From: Minisyncoccota bacterium
Lineage (GTDB): Bacteria; Patescibacteriota; Minisyncoccia; Moranbacterales; GCA-2747515
Direction: 5' to 3'
Assembly (NCBI GenBank): GCA_938044295.1
Contig: CALIRC010000020.1
Location: 1-6,618 of the forward strand
Length of the DNA: 6,618 nucleotides
The notes under the pieces were generated by a model. The model was not told the DNA's origin and searched no databases. It saw only the letters and a program-made list of their open reading frames with translations. The position numbers and the translations under genes were made by a program. Shown in pieces: positions 1-6,232 of the stretch (position 1 is its first letter; every line of letters begins with the position of its first letter).

Positions 1-141
1 CACAAAATGAATCTATTGAGACAATTAGATCGTATTATCATCTTTCAAAAAGGCAAAATCGTTGGCGAAGGATCGCTAGCAGAATTGAAAAAAACAAACA
101 AGGTATTCCAGAAAATGTGGAAAAAATACAAATCAACTTAA
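1..141 (+). CDS. ABC transporter ATP-binding protein, C-terminal tail (5'-truncated by window edge)
   Basis: Reading from base 1 gives 46 residues ending in TAA. The first codon is a histidine and the next residues run HKMNLLRQLDRIIIFQKGKI, then VGEGSLAELKK. This is the usual end of an exporter-type ABC ATPase: the H-loop (switch) histidine, the 'aDRIIVLdkGrIvE.GtheeLl' strand and turn, and a final 'Y..mW' type helix (here VFQKMWKKYKST). The Walker A, Q-loop, signature and Walker B motifs lie upstream, outside the window. In this family the H-loop contacts the ATP gamma-phosphate and the domain drives substrate movement across the inner membrane. The tail matches type IV exporters (MsbA/MdlB-like, fused TMD-NBD) best, but a stand-alone ATPase cannot be excluded and the substrate is unknown. 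The lysine-rich end fits the AT-rich genome. Confidence 0.85.
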   Translation, partial: HKMNLLRQLDRIIIFQKGKIVGEGSLAELKKTNKVFQKMWKKYKST

Positions 142-310
142 AAAAAGCCACAAATATTCCACCATAAAAGTCGAAGACAGTATCTCCATAACCTCTAGAG
201 CTAAGCTTAAGAAAAAAGATAACCCAATAGAGATAGTATGTAACTGGAGAACAGGTTTCATATATATATGTCACCTTTGAGTGAGTTTGAGAGTGGGGGA
301 ATAGTAATTA

Positions 311-394
311 TTGCTTAGATCTGTAACTAGCGGTAGGTAAAGAACTTTGTTGAAATAATATAAGCGATATATAATAAACGTAAAATCTAAGCAA
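311..394. repeat. 10-bp inverted repeat flanking the promoter of the 131-aa gene
   Basis: TTGCTTAGAT at 311-320 is the exact reverse complement of ATCTAAGCAA at 385-394. The two arms lie 64 bp apart and enclose the predicted -35 and -10 elements (347-375) and the likely transcription start. The core octamer ATCTAAGC occurs a third time at 808-815, just upstream of the -10 of the ion-channel gene. Paired sites either side of a promoter suggest binding of a dimeric regulator with looping, but this is inference; no regulator is present in the window. Confidence 0.45.
347..375 (+). promoter_or_regulatory. Predicted sigma-70-type promoter for the 131-aa membrane protein gene
   Basis: A perfect TATAAT (370-375) is preceded at 17 bp by a weak -35, TTGTTG (347-352), which matches only three of six consensus bases. 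Transcription would start near 382, giving a leader of about 27 nt. The sequence TAAGCG-N3-TATAAT (361-375) recurs with identical spacing upstream of the channel gene (811-825), which supports both as real promoter elements. Confidence 0.5.
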
Positions 395-408
395 CTAAAT
401 ACAAAAAG

Positions 409-804
409 ATGAAAGCAGTTGCAATTATTAAGAGTTTAATTAATGTGGTAGGCACAAGTATTGGCGTAGTACTGATTGCTGTGGGAGCTGTCATGCTCAT
501 CAACGCAACGCTGAAGCTTACAGTATTCCAACTAGAGTCAAGTCCACATTTTGAAGCCTACAGATGTGATCAATATATAGAGATGGATCATGGTATGTTT
601 CCTGCAAATGAAAAATCTGAAATGACAAAACTCACACCACAACAGAGAGAAAAAAAGTACACGGAGTGCATTGTGCGGGAGCAAAAACGTGAAAAAAAGA
701 GATTTAGCAATGAAAAAAAGCATAATCTTATAGATGGGACAGCACTTTTGCTCGTCGGCATTCCACTTTTTGTTTTTTATATGCGTCGTTCAATGAAGTC
801 ATAA
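409..804 (+). CDS. Small two-transmembrane-segment protein of unknown function
   Basis: I do not recognise this 131-residue protein. It has a hydrophobic segment at about residues 8-34 (IIKSLINVVGTSIGVVLIAV region), a hydrophilic middle at 35-106 that ends in a Lys/Arg/Glu-rich stretch, and a second hydrophobic segment at about 107-125, then a basic tail (MRRSMKS). Basic residues at both termini suggest a cytoplasmic N and C terminus with the middle outside, although the basic stretch before segment two (about 90-104) makes this uncertain. There are two cysteines, C53 in YRCDQY and C87 in TECIV; if the loop is external they could form a disulfide. The start is well fixed: an in-frame TAA lies at 388-390, seven codons upstream. 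There is no Shine-Dalgarno sequence, only an A-rich stretch. The voltage-sensor channel gene begins 37 bp downstream on the same strand and shares an upstream motif, so an accessory role to that channel is possible but unproven. Confidence 0.75.
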   Translation: MKAVAIIKSLINVVGTSIGVVLIAVGAVMLINATLKLTVFQLESSPHFEAYRCDQYIEMDHGMFPANEKSEMTKLTPQQREKKYTECIVREQKREKKRFSNEKKHNLIDGTALLLVGIPLFVFYMRRSMKS

Positions 805-807
805 AAG

Positions 808-825
808 ATCTAAGCGTAGTATAAT
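808..825 (+). promoter_or_regulatory. Predicted -10 element and ATCTAAGC motif upstream of the channel gene
   Basis: A perfect TATAAT lies at 820-825, only 16 bp before the ATG at 842, and transcription would begin around 831-833, giving a nearly leaderless mRNA of about 10 nt leader. No -35 hexamer is found at 16-18 bp spacing. Instead ATCTAAGC (808-815) sits directly upstream, overlapping the TAAGCG-N3-TATAAT arrangement seen at 361-375. An activator binding the octamer could compensate for the missing -35; that is inference. The GGAG at 826-829 would lie at or before the transcript start and so is unlikely to act as a ribosome binding site for this transcript. Confidence 0.4.
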
Positions 826-841
826 GGAGTAAAGAAATCAT

Positions 842-1570
842 ATGAAAAACGCACTCCATAAAGCATTCTACAAACCAGAATCAAAGTACTTTTCGCTAGT
901 GAACGATTTTTTCGCAATCGTTACGATCATAGCAATTCTGGGTATCATCCTAGAAACAGTAGAAAGATTAAGTCCCTATGCAAAAATCTTTCTCATAGTG
1001 GAGTACATTACAGTTTTTCTATTTACGTGCGAGTATATCGCACGGATTCTAGCACACAAAAAGCCACTATCATACATCTTTAGCTTTTTTGGATTTATAG
1101 ATCTTGTGTCAATCTTGCCAACATTCTTTGGGTTTGCAAATCTTAGCTTTCTCAAAAGCACACGCATCCTTCGTATGCTCAGATTTTTTCGTTTGTTACG
1201 ATTGGTGCGCATAATGTATACAAGTATCAGACAAAATGAAGGTGCATTTGATGAGGAAGAAAACATACACAGTAAATCTTTTTGGCTAAAGATAGAAATC
1301 TACATTATCGTATTCACAATTGCAGCTACCTTTGGCGCAAGTGCAATGTGGTTTATGGAAGGCAATAGGGAAGAGTTTGCAAATATTCCAGTGGCGCTTC
1401 TGTGGAGTACAAAAGTCTTGCTTGGAGGAGTGGCAAGCACAAGTGCCAATACCCCATGGGGTGAGATTATTGTGATCATCACGCGCTTTATAGGGTTAAT
1501 ACTCTTCGGTCTTTTAGTGAACATCATCGGTGGTATTCTTAAAAAAATTCTATTCGGCAAAGCTACGTAA
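842..1570 (+). CDS. Voltage-sensor-containing ion channel (Ion_trans family) with non-canonical selectivity filter
   Basis: This 242-residue membrane protein has the six-segment plan of a prokaryotic voltage-gated channel such as KvAP. S1 is about 20-40, S2 about 48-70 with E64, S3 about 80-98 with D87 in the typical FIDLVSILP, and S4 about 106-125 with arginines at 108, 111, 114, 117, 120 and 123, exactly every third residue. A linker at 128-148 follows, then S5 at about 149-171, a pore region at 181-206 and S6 at about 208-232, ending in GGILKKILFG, which resembles the KvAP end. The voltage sensor looks intact. The pore does not: where TVGYGD is expected, between ALLW (185-188) and TPWG (204-207), the sequence is STKVLLGGVASTSAN. 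The ion selectivity is therefore unknown. Length is normal. The start is fixed by an in-frame TAA at 830-832. It sits 37 bp after the two-segment protein gene. Neither a frameshift nor another frame restores a GYGD filter here. Confidence 0.85.
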   Translation: MKNALHKAFYKPESKYFSLVNDFFAIVTIIAILGIILETVERLSPYAKIFLIVEYITVFLFTCEYIARILAHKKPLSYIFSFFGFIDLVSILPTFFGFANLSFLKSTRILRMLRFFRLLRLVRIMYTSIRQNEGAFDEEENIHSKSFWLKIEIYIIVFTIAATFGASAMWFMEGNREEFANIPVALLWSTKVLLGGVASTSANTPWGEIIVIITRFIGLILFGLLVNIIGGILKKILFGKAT

Positions 1571-1580
1571 TAGATATTAG

Positions 1581-1609
1581 TTGACATTTTAAACAAATCC
1601 ATGTATAAA
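1581..1609 (+). promoter_or_regulatory. Strong sigma-70-type promoter for the GT39-GH8 gene
   Basis: A perfect -35 TTGACA (1581-1586) is followed after exactly 17 bp by TATAAA (1604-1609), five of six matches to the -10 consensus. It begins 10 bp after the channel stop codon, so the glycosyltransferase gene has its own promoter. The start would be near 1616, giving a leader of about 55 nt. This is the best promoter in the window. Confidence 0.7.
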
Positions 1610-1670
1610 TCAATTATCAATCAGCGAAAAAAGCAATGCCATACACTGTAAATTCTTATAGAAAAGGACA

Positions 1671-4238
1671 ATGAAACAAGTAAAAAAAAATGTTTTATTG
1701 GCACTAGGCGGCACACTTTTTGTGGCAGCATTTTTGCATGGCTGGAATATGTTTCATTATCCTTACTACGAAGGAGATGAAGGTATTTACGTCTCTCAAG
1801 CTTGGTCAGTTATAAAGGAAGGAAGTCTATCACCATATACATACTGGTATGATCATCCACCACTTGGGTGGATTACAATGAGTTTGTGGGGTGCAGTATT
1901 TGGAGGAAATTTCTTCATTTTTGGAGAGTCGTCTATCGACAATATGCGTGTATTTATGCTAATTGTTCATATCATTTCAGCAAGTCTCGTATTCTTTATA
2001 GCAAGACGTATTACAGATAATACAAAAATAGCGATTTTTGCTACTCTTTTTTTTACACTTTCACCAATCTTTATTTACTATCAGAGACGCGTTCTCTTAG
2101 ACAATGTGCTAACGTTGTGGCTCCTAGCTTCTGTAGCTATTCTCTATATAAAAAATCTACGTCTATGGCATATTGGACTCTCAGGTGCCTTTTTCGGTTG
2201 TGCGCTACTAACAAAAATCCCTGCAATCGTTTTTTTGCCAGGTATTCTTTACGTACTTGTTCAACAAAAATGCTCCATGAATTTTTTACGGCGCGCCACA
2301 CTGTGGTTGGCAGCAGCTTTTTGCATAGGTATGATTTTCATAACGTATACAATCGCAAAAGGAGAATTTCTACCACCGTCTATCACTGGAAAAGACAATG
2401 TGAGCTTCATCTCAGGTATTCAATTCCAGCTAAACAGAGATAGTACACATAGTTTGCTGCACCCTGAAAGCGCATTTCGCCTTGCGTTGAATGACTGGAT
2501 TCTAAAAGACATTCCTACAATTATAGTAGCAACAGTGGGTATTCTCATAGGAATCGTAGCGATGTTCAAAAACACACCTGTGCGCACGATGATGATTTTT
2601 GTCCTCATATATCTTGCTTTTCTCATGCGTGGCGGCATCGTAACCAACTTCCACATTCTGCCATTGGTGCCTTTTCTTGCTATAGCATGTGCAATAGCTT
2701 TTTGGTGGCTTATCGCGAGATTTCAGAAAGATTATGCAAAGCAATCACTCATATATATAATTTTTAGCGTCGTACTTTTAGGTGGGCTATTCACTACAAG
2801 TAAAAAAGATTATCTCCACGCAGATGAAACATCAAATTATAACAAAGCAATTACATGGATTAAAGAAAACATCGATGAGGATAAATCAGTGATAGCAGAC
2901 ATACAAGGACTAGTAGATCTTCGCGATCCACGCCACATAAACGAAAAAACTTTTGAACGTGCAGACTGGTTTTCAAAAGTCTTTCACGATGGGCTGATCC
3001 GTGACTACAAGTACGAAGGAAATGCACAGAATATTGACTACATGCTTCTCTCGCACGAGCATCTACGGCAACTCGGAGGCATAGGCGAAGACAACATTGC
3101 AAAAATTGCATATCAAAACGCAGCACCAATAAAAGATTGGACAAGTGGAGCTGGACATATGAATGAGTCACGCTTCGGCAGTCAAGTAGGGAACTGGGCT
3201 AAATTGTACAAGACAGACGAGGAACAAAAGAGAAAAATTGAAGAGCTTTGGCGTGCATATAAAGATCGCTATATTTTTTCTTATGGAAGAGTTGCAAGCA
3301 AACAAGAAGGTCGCACAACACCAGAAGATCAGGCCAATGCAATGCATTTAGCAATTCTATTACACGATCAAGCAACATTTGATCAGATTTGGCAATGGAC
3401 TAAAGACCATCTTCAGTATAGACATGATCGACTATTTTCACGAGAGTGGGTCAACGACAAGCGCACAGAAGATGGAAATCTCACGCGCGCCGACGCGACA
3501 TTTGCAGCAGCGCTGTTCCTAGGGTACGAGTCATGGGGTGATGAAAAGTATAGAGTTGCAGGAGAAGAAATAATTAAAGATCTCTGGGAGCACGCTATCA
3601 TACAAAGCGAAGACACATATACAGTTCTCCCAACAGAAAAAGGAGCTGGTGTTTTTAGTAAAGATCACTACGCATTTGACTATACAGCTCTCACACCATC
3701 ATGGTATGAAATTTTTGCGCGCTACAGTGAAAATACATGGGAGGAGCTCGCACAGGCAACGAGAGAACAGATGCAAAGTATAGAAATAAACACAGAAGGA
3801 GAAAATACAATACAATGGCAGTGGCAAGAAAAAGAATCGCGTACGCGTGAACCAAAAACAGCTCGTGAAGGCGGAGATGAACTAGATACGCTCGAAGATA
3901 AGGAGGCTTACTATTGGTTTCTTATTCTAGAAGAAGATAATTTTGAAAAAGGAGAAATGCGCAATAAAGTACAAAAGATAATCAGGAGTTGGCAAGGAAC
4001 AGAAGAAAATAAAAAAAATAGAGAGAATCCAGCGATACAAGCCGTGCTAGCAAAAAATAAGGGTGCATCAGCTAGGAAGGAATTAGCACAAGAAATTACA
4101 CAATCTTTCACCGAAGAAAATACAGCAATGTGGAAAGAAGATGTAACACACAAAAGAGCGATGCAGGCTTTACTTGCACTTACAATTCTTGACGATACGC
4201 AAACGCTAGAGCAATGGCAAAAAAAGAAAGGGGAGTAG
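1671..4238 (+). CDS. GT39-family membrane glycosyltransferase fused to a divergent GH8 (BcsZ-like) glycoside hydrolase domain
   Basis: The 855-residue protein has two parts. Residues 1-380 are a polytopic GT-C glycosyltransferase of the PMT/ArnT type (about 11-12 membrane segments): the first outer loop has the acidic pair D36-E37 in EGDEGIY and the motif YDHPPLGW at 60-67, followed by the 'LTK' motif with K182. Such enzymes move a sugar from a polyprenyl-phosphate donor on the outer face of the membrane. Residues 381-525 are a soluble linker domain. Residues about 526-850 resemble GH8 endoglucanases such as BcsZ: YGRV (538-541), TTPEDQANAM (549-558) in place of TTSEGQxYGM, FDQIWQWTKDHL (570-581), NLTRAD (603-608) for the ATDAD/SDGD block, TALTPSWYEIFARY (672-685) for NPSYLPP, and EDKEAYYWFL (742-751) for YDAIRVYLW. 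E552 aligns with the acid and D743 with the base. An AAGGA lies only 2 nt before the ATG; an in-frame TAG at 1659-1661 fixes the start. The acceptor is unknown. Confidence 0.8.
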   Translation: MKQVKKNVLLALGGTLFVAAFLHGWNMFHYPYYEGDEGIYVSQAWSVIKEGSLSPYTYWYDHPPLGWITMSLWGAVFGGNFFIFGESSIDNMRVFMLIVHIISASLVFFIARRITDNTKIAIFATLFFTLSPIFIYYQRRVLLDNVLTLWLLASVAILYIKNLRLWHIGLSGAFFGCALLTKIPAIVFLPGILYVLVQQKCSMNFLRRATLWLAAAFCIGMIFITYTIAKGEFLPPSITGKDNVSFISGIQFQLNRDSTHSLLHPESAFRLALNDWILKDIPTIIVATVGILIGIVAMFKNTPVRTMMIFVLIYLAFLMRGGIVTNFHILPLVPFLAIACAIAFWWLIARFQKDYAKQSLIYIIFSVVLLGGLFTTSKKDYLHADETSNYNKAITWIKENIDEDKSVIADIQGLVDLRDPRHINEKTFERADWFSKVFHDGLIRDYKYEGNAQNIDYMLLSHEHLRQLGGIGEDNIAKIAYQNAAPIKDWTSGAGHMNESRFGSQVGNWAKLYKTDEEQKRKIEELWRAYKDRYIFSYGRVASKQEGRTTPEDQANAMHLAILLHDQATFDQIWQWTKDHLQYRHDRLFSREWVNDKRTEDGNLTRADATFAAALFLGYESWGDEKYRVAGEEIIKDLWEHAIIQSEDTYTVLPTEKGAGVFSKDHYAFDYTALTPSWYEIFARYSENTWEELAQATREQMQSIEINTEGENTIQWQWQEKESRTREPKTAREGGDELDTLEDKEAYYWFLILEEDNFEKGEMRNKVQKIIRSWQGTEENKKNRENPAIQAVLAKNKGASARKELAQEITQSFTEENTAMWKEDVTHKRAMQALLALTILDDTQTLEQWQKKKGE

Positions 4239-4250
4239 CGATAAGCAAAA

Positions 4251-4302
4251 ATACATGTATGCAGAAGAACATTATAGCCAACTATAGTTATAGATTAATC
4301 TA
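4251..4302. repeat. Cluster of three perfect short palindromes in the gap before the 542-aa gene
   Basis: The 70-bp gap between the two large genes contains ATACATGTAT (4251-4260), AACTATAGTT (4280-4289) and TAGATTAATCTA (4291-4302), each a perfect palindrome of 10 or 12 bp. The last two overlap possible weak -10 elements (TATAGT 4283-4288, TATAGA 4289-4294). They could be operator sites for the 542-aa gene or weak hairpins in a read-through transcript. None is GC-rich or followed by a T-run, so they are not intrinsic terminators. Confidence 0.35.
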
Positions 4303-4308
4303 ACAGAG

Positions 4309-5937
4309 ATGACACCAGTGAAAGAAGATGGTGATGCGAAAAAAAAGATTGCACCACAGATTCAGAAGATGCGCGCTCAAATCGCCGCAATGAGAAAAAA
4401 AAGATCCCCACTCGTTGCGCTACAAGGAGATGAATTGATCTCTGTTGAACAGATCTCAAGCCAACTATCGCTCTTCTATGAAAAGATGCGCAATAGTGTT
4501 GATTACAAAGAAGGTCATCTTATCAAGAGAAATGCTATTAAGCGTATGCTAAAGCGTCGTTTGCAAGAGCAATTTCGACGTGGAAAAATCGCACCATTTC
4601 TAATCATAGAGCTCGTCCGAGCAGGGTATCTTCCAAACAATGAGTTACCTGAACGCATCATAAACGATGTAGACATCATTATACAGAAGATTCTTACATT
4701 ATATGAAGCAATTCCAGGCACAGAAAACGAAATACTTGGTACGAGTAAGGAATTCGACAGGATTGTTGGCCTCGCAGCGATAGAAATCGAAGAGTACCTT
4801 TTTGCGCCAGACACAGCACATGCATGTCTCGATGCTTTTTATCTTACAGTATATGATCTCATAGAGCTTCGTGATGTAAAAATTCCGATCAAAGAACAAA
4901 ATATGCAAACATACATCGCATGTATGCGATCGTTACTTGGATATGACGAATCTGATCTTTTCTATAAAATCTGGAACATGCACCACCCATCATGGAAGAA
5001 TCAGCCATCAGTTGATGAGATTGTCAGTATGGGTAAAAATTTTAATCAACATGTAGAAAACATTACAAAAGTCATTGAACATCCGTTAAACTGGCGCATC
5101 GTGCCAAAGCTAAGAGATTACGCAATATATTTTGCACTAATGCGAGAGTCTGCATCAAAAAAACCAGAAAAATGGTGTAGTAAAAAGCTTGATATCAGTG
5201 TGATCAAAAAACACGTCGATGAGATCATTTCTGAGACATACAATACAGAACATCAAACCATCGCAAAGAGCGTTAATCGCGCAATTATCTATATACTACT
5301 CACAAAAACTATTCTTGCACTCCTCATAGAGCTGCCATATGACCTTTGGGAATCAGGAAAGATAAACAGAGTGGCACTTGCAGTCAATATCTTTTTTCAT
5401 CCATTTATCCTGTTTGTTGCAACACGTGTCGTACGATTACCACGAGAAGATAGTCGAACGCAGACAATTGATGGTATTGCATCAATTATTGAAAATAAAA
5501 AACTACCACAAATATCAGTAAACTGCTTAAAAAGAAGAAGTATTTTTGGACTGATTCTCTCCATGCTCTATATTTTCTTTTTTGTACTTATTTTTAGCGC
5601 AATTATCTATACGCTCAAGACGCTGCATTTCAACATCGTAAGTGGCGGACTATTTGTCTTTTTCCTCACACTTGTAAGTTATTTCGCTCTGCGCATTAGA
5701 GGACGAGCACAAAAATGGCGAGTGACACCAAAAAATGTAAGCGCAAAGGTATTTCTTATTGATCTATTAACCTTACCAATCATACAATCAGGTCAATGGA
5801 TTACAAAAAGATTTGATTCTATAAACATCTTTGTTTTCATTATGGATTTTCTCATAGAAACACCATTTAAAGTGATTGTAGACATTTTCGAAGGTTTTAC
5901 ACATTACCTGAGAGAAAAAAAAGAACGATTAGAATAA
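4309..5937 (+). CDS. Multi-pass membrane protein of unknown function with a long helical N-terminal domain
   Basis: I cannot assign a function to this 542-residue protein. Residues 1-35 are highly charged and Lys-rich. Residues 36-320 are hydrophilic and probably mostly helical, with a basic block near 72-92 (KRNAIKRMLKRRLQEQFRRG). Hydrophobic segments lie at about 324-343, 354-372, 411-436 and 441-462. Two further hydrophobic, possibly amphipathic stretches are at about 480-497 and 504-530, and the end is charged (REKKERLE). The first pair of segments contains an IELPYDLWESGKINRVAL turn (339-357) that looks like a conserved family feature; I have an impression of similar unnamed proteins in Patescibacteria but cannot confirm it. 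There is no signal peptide, so the N-terminal 320 residues are probably cytoplasmic. An in-frame TAG at 4291-4293 fixes the start to within six codons. There is no Shine-Dalgarno sequence. It may be co-transcribed with the upstream GT39-GH8 gene (70-bp gap, no terminator). Confidence 0.8.
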   Translation: MTPVKEDGDAKKKIAPQIQKMRAQIAAMRKKRSPLVALQGDELISVEQISSQLSLFYEKMRNSVDYKEGHLIKRNAIKRMLKRRLQEQFRRGKIAPFLIIELVRAGYLPNNELPERIINDVDIIIQKILTLYEAIPGTENEILGTSKEFDRIVGLAAIEIEEYLFAPDTAHACLDAFYLTVYDLIELRDVKIPIKEQNMQTYIACMRSLLGYDESDLFYKIWNMHHPSWKNQPSVDEIVSMGKNFNQHVENITKVIEHPLNWRIVPKLRDYAIYFALMRESASKKPEKWCSKKLDISVIKKHVDEIISETYNTEHQTIAKSVNRAIIYILLTKTILALLIELPYDLWESGKINRVALAVNIFFHPFILFVATRVVRLPREDSRTQTIDGIASIIENKKLPQISVNCLKRRSIFGLILSMLYIFFFVLIFSAIIYTLKTLHFNIVSGGLFVFFLTLVSYFALRIRGRAQKWRVTPKNVSAKVFLIDLLTLPIIQSGQWITKRFDSINIFVFIMDFLIETPFKVIVDIFEGFTHYLREKKERLE

Positions 5938-5943
5938 ATAAAA

Positions 5944-6045
5944 TTTGTATTGTACATAAAAAAACTATAAGACAGAAGGAAAGGTATAAAAGCAAAAATT
6001 GGATAAGTCAATCTGTGCTGAAAAGTAAGTAAAATACAATACAAA
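5944..6045. repeat. 11-bp perfect inverted repeat, arms 80 bp apart
   Basis: TTTGTATTGTA at 5944-5954, six bases after the stop codon of the 542-aa gene, is the exact reverse complement of TACAATACAAA at 6035-6045. In RNA the arms could close a stem around an 80-nt purine-rich interior. It has only AT-rich pairing and no T-run after the second arm on the plus strand, so it is not a standard terminator. Function unknown. Confidence 0.4.
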
Positions 6046-6067
6046 AAATCGAAAAGAGCAACATAGA

Positions 6068-6108
6068 GATACTCAGTACTTATACACAGAGGGATACTTG
6101 CAGTACTT
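6068..6108. repeat. Gapped direct repeat GATACT-(TG)-CAGTACTT
   Basis: GATACTCAGTACTT at 6068-6081 recurs as GATACTTGCAGTACTT at 6093-6108, differing by a two-base insertion. AGTACT is itself palindromic, so the same bases can pair as a hairpin (GTACT 6076-6080 with AGTAC 6102-6106, extended by CTCA 6072-6075 with TGAG 6110-6113). A pair of binding sites or a small RNA hairpin are both possible. Confidence 0.35.
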
Positions 6109-6156
6109 TTGAGGTGATGTATCATAAATAACACAATGTCAATCTGAAAGGACATC

Positions 6157-6228
6157 ATGTCTTGCATAGAAGCAAAACAGTGGCATGTTCTACATTTTTC
6201 AAATTTTACCAGTAAGGTAATGTTATAG
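6157..6228 (+). CDS. Possible 23-residue leader peptide (very tentative)
   Basis: ATG at 6157 opens a 23-codon frame (MSCIEAKQWHVLHFSNF...) ending in TAG at 6226-6228. It is preceded by GAAAGGA (6146-6152) four bases before the ATG, a better ribosome binding site than most of the large genes have. It overlaps the palindrome at 6151-6161 and ends 61 bp before the secreted-protein gene. Against it: it is tiny, with no homologue that I know of, and may be chance. Confidence 0.15.
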   Translation: MSCIEAKQWHVLHFSNFTSKVML

Positions 6229-6232
6229 AATA

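Larger units (their letters stand above)
142..408. other. Intergenic spacer between the ABC ATPase and the 131-aa membrane protein gene
   Basis: This 267-bp stretch holds no gene that I can support. It contains a good -10 hexamer near its right end, a 10-bp inverted repeat around that promoter (listed separately), an alternating AT tract near 260-269 and a G-run near 293-299. No GC-rich hairpin followed by a T-run is visible after the ABC stop codon, so I call no intrinsic terminator. One plus-strand frame is open from 89 to 280 but has no ATG and no family resemblance. Confidence 0.6.

Noticed and set aside
38..274. Minus-strand frame whose translation contains SSRGYGDTVFDFYGG followed by a hydrophobic stretch with SGIP, reminiscent of a potassium-channel pore.
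   Set aside because: The frame is antisense to the clear ABC ATPase tail over 38-141, where plus-strand Lys codons read as Phe and create false hydrophobicity. There is no room for the preceding membrane helix, the filter lacks the Thr-Val before GYGD, and the spacing from GYGD to GIP is too long. A GYGD by chance is the simpler reading.
89..280. Open plus-strand frame after and overlapping the ABC tail, as a possible frameshifted extension or small gene.
   Set aside because: It has no ATG, is rich in Lys and Ser without family resemblance, and the ABC tail already ends naturally after its last helix.
2117..2443. A 108-codon frame inside the glycosyltransferase gene.
   Set aside because: It lies wholly within the membrane domain coding sequence in another frame and its translation has no recognisable features.
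4202..4262. Possible intrinsic terminator after the GT39-GH8 gene, built on ATACATGTAT.
   Set aside because: The stem is short and AT-rich and no T-run follows. No convincing intrinsic terminator is visible after any gene in the window.
5904..6167. An 87-codon minus-strand frame across the last spacer.
   Set aside because: It overlaps the end of the 542-aa gene, has low-complexity hydrophobic composition from A-rich plus-strand sequence, and shows no domain or start context.
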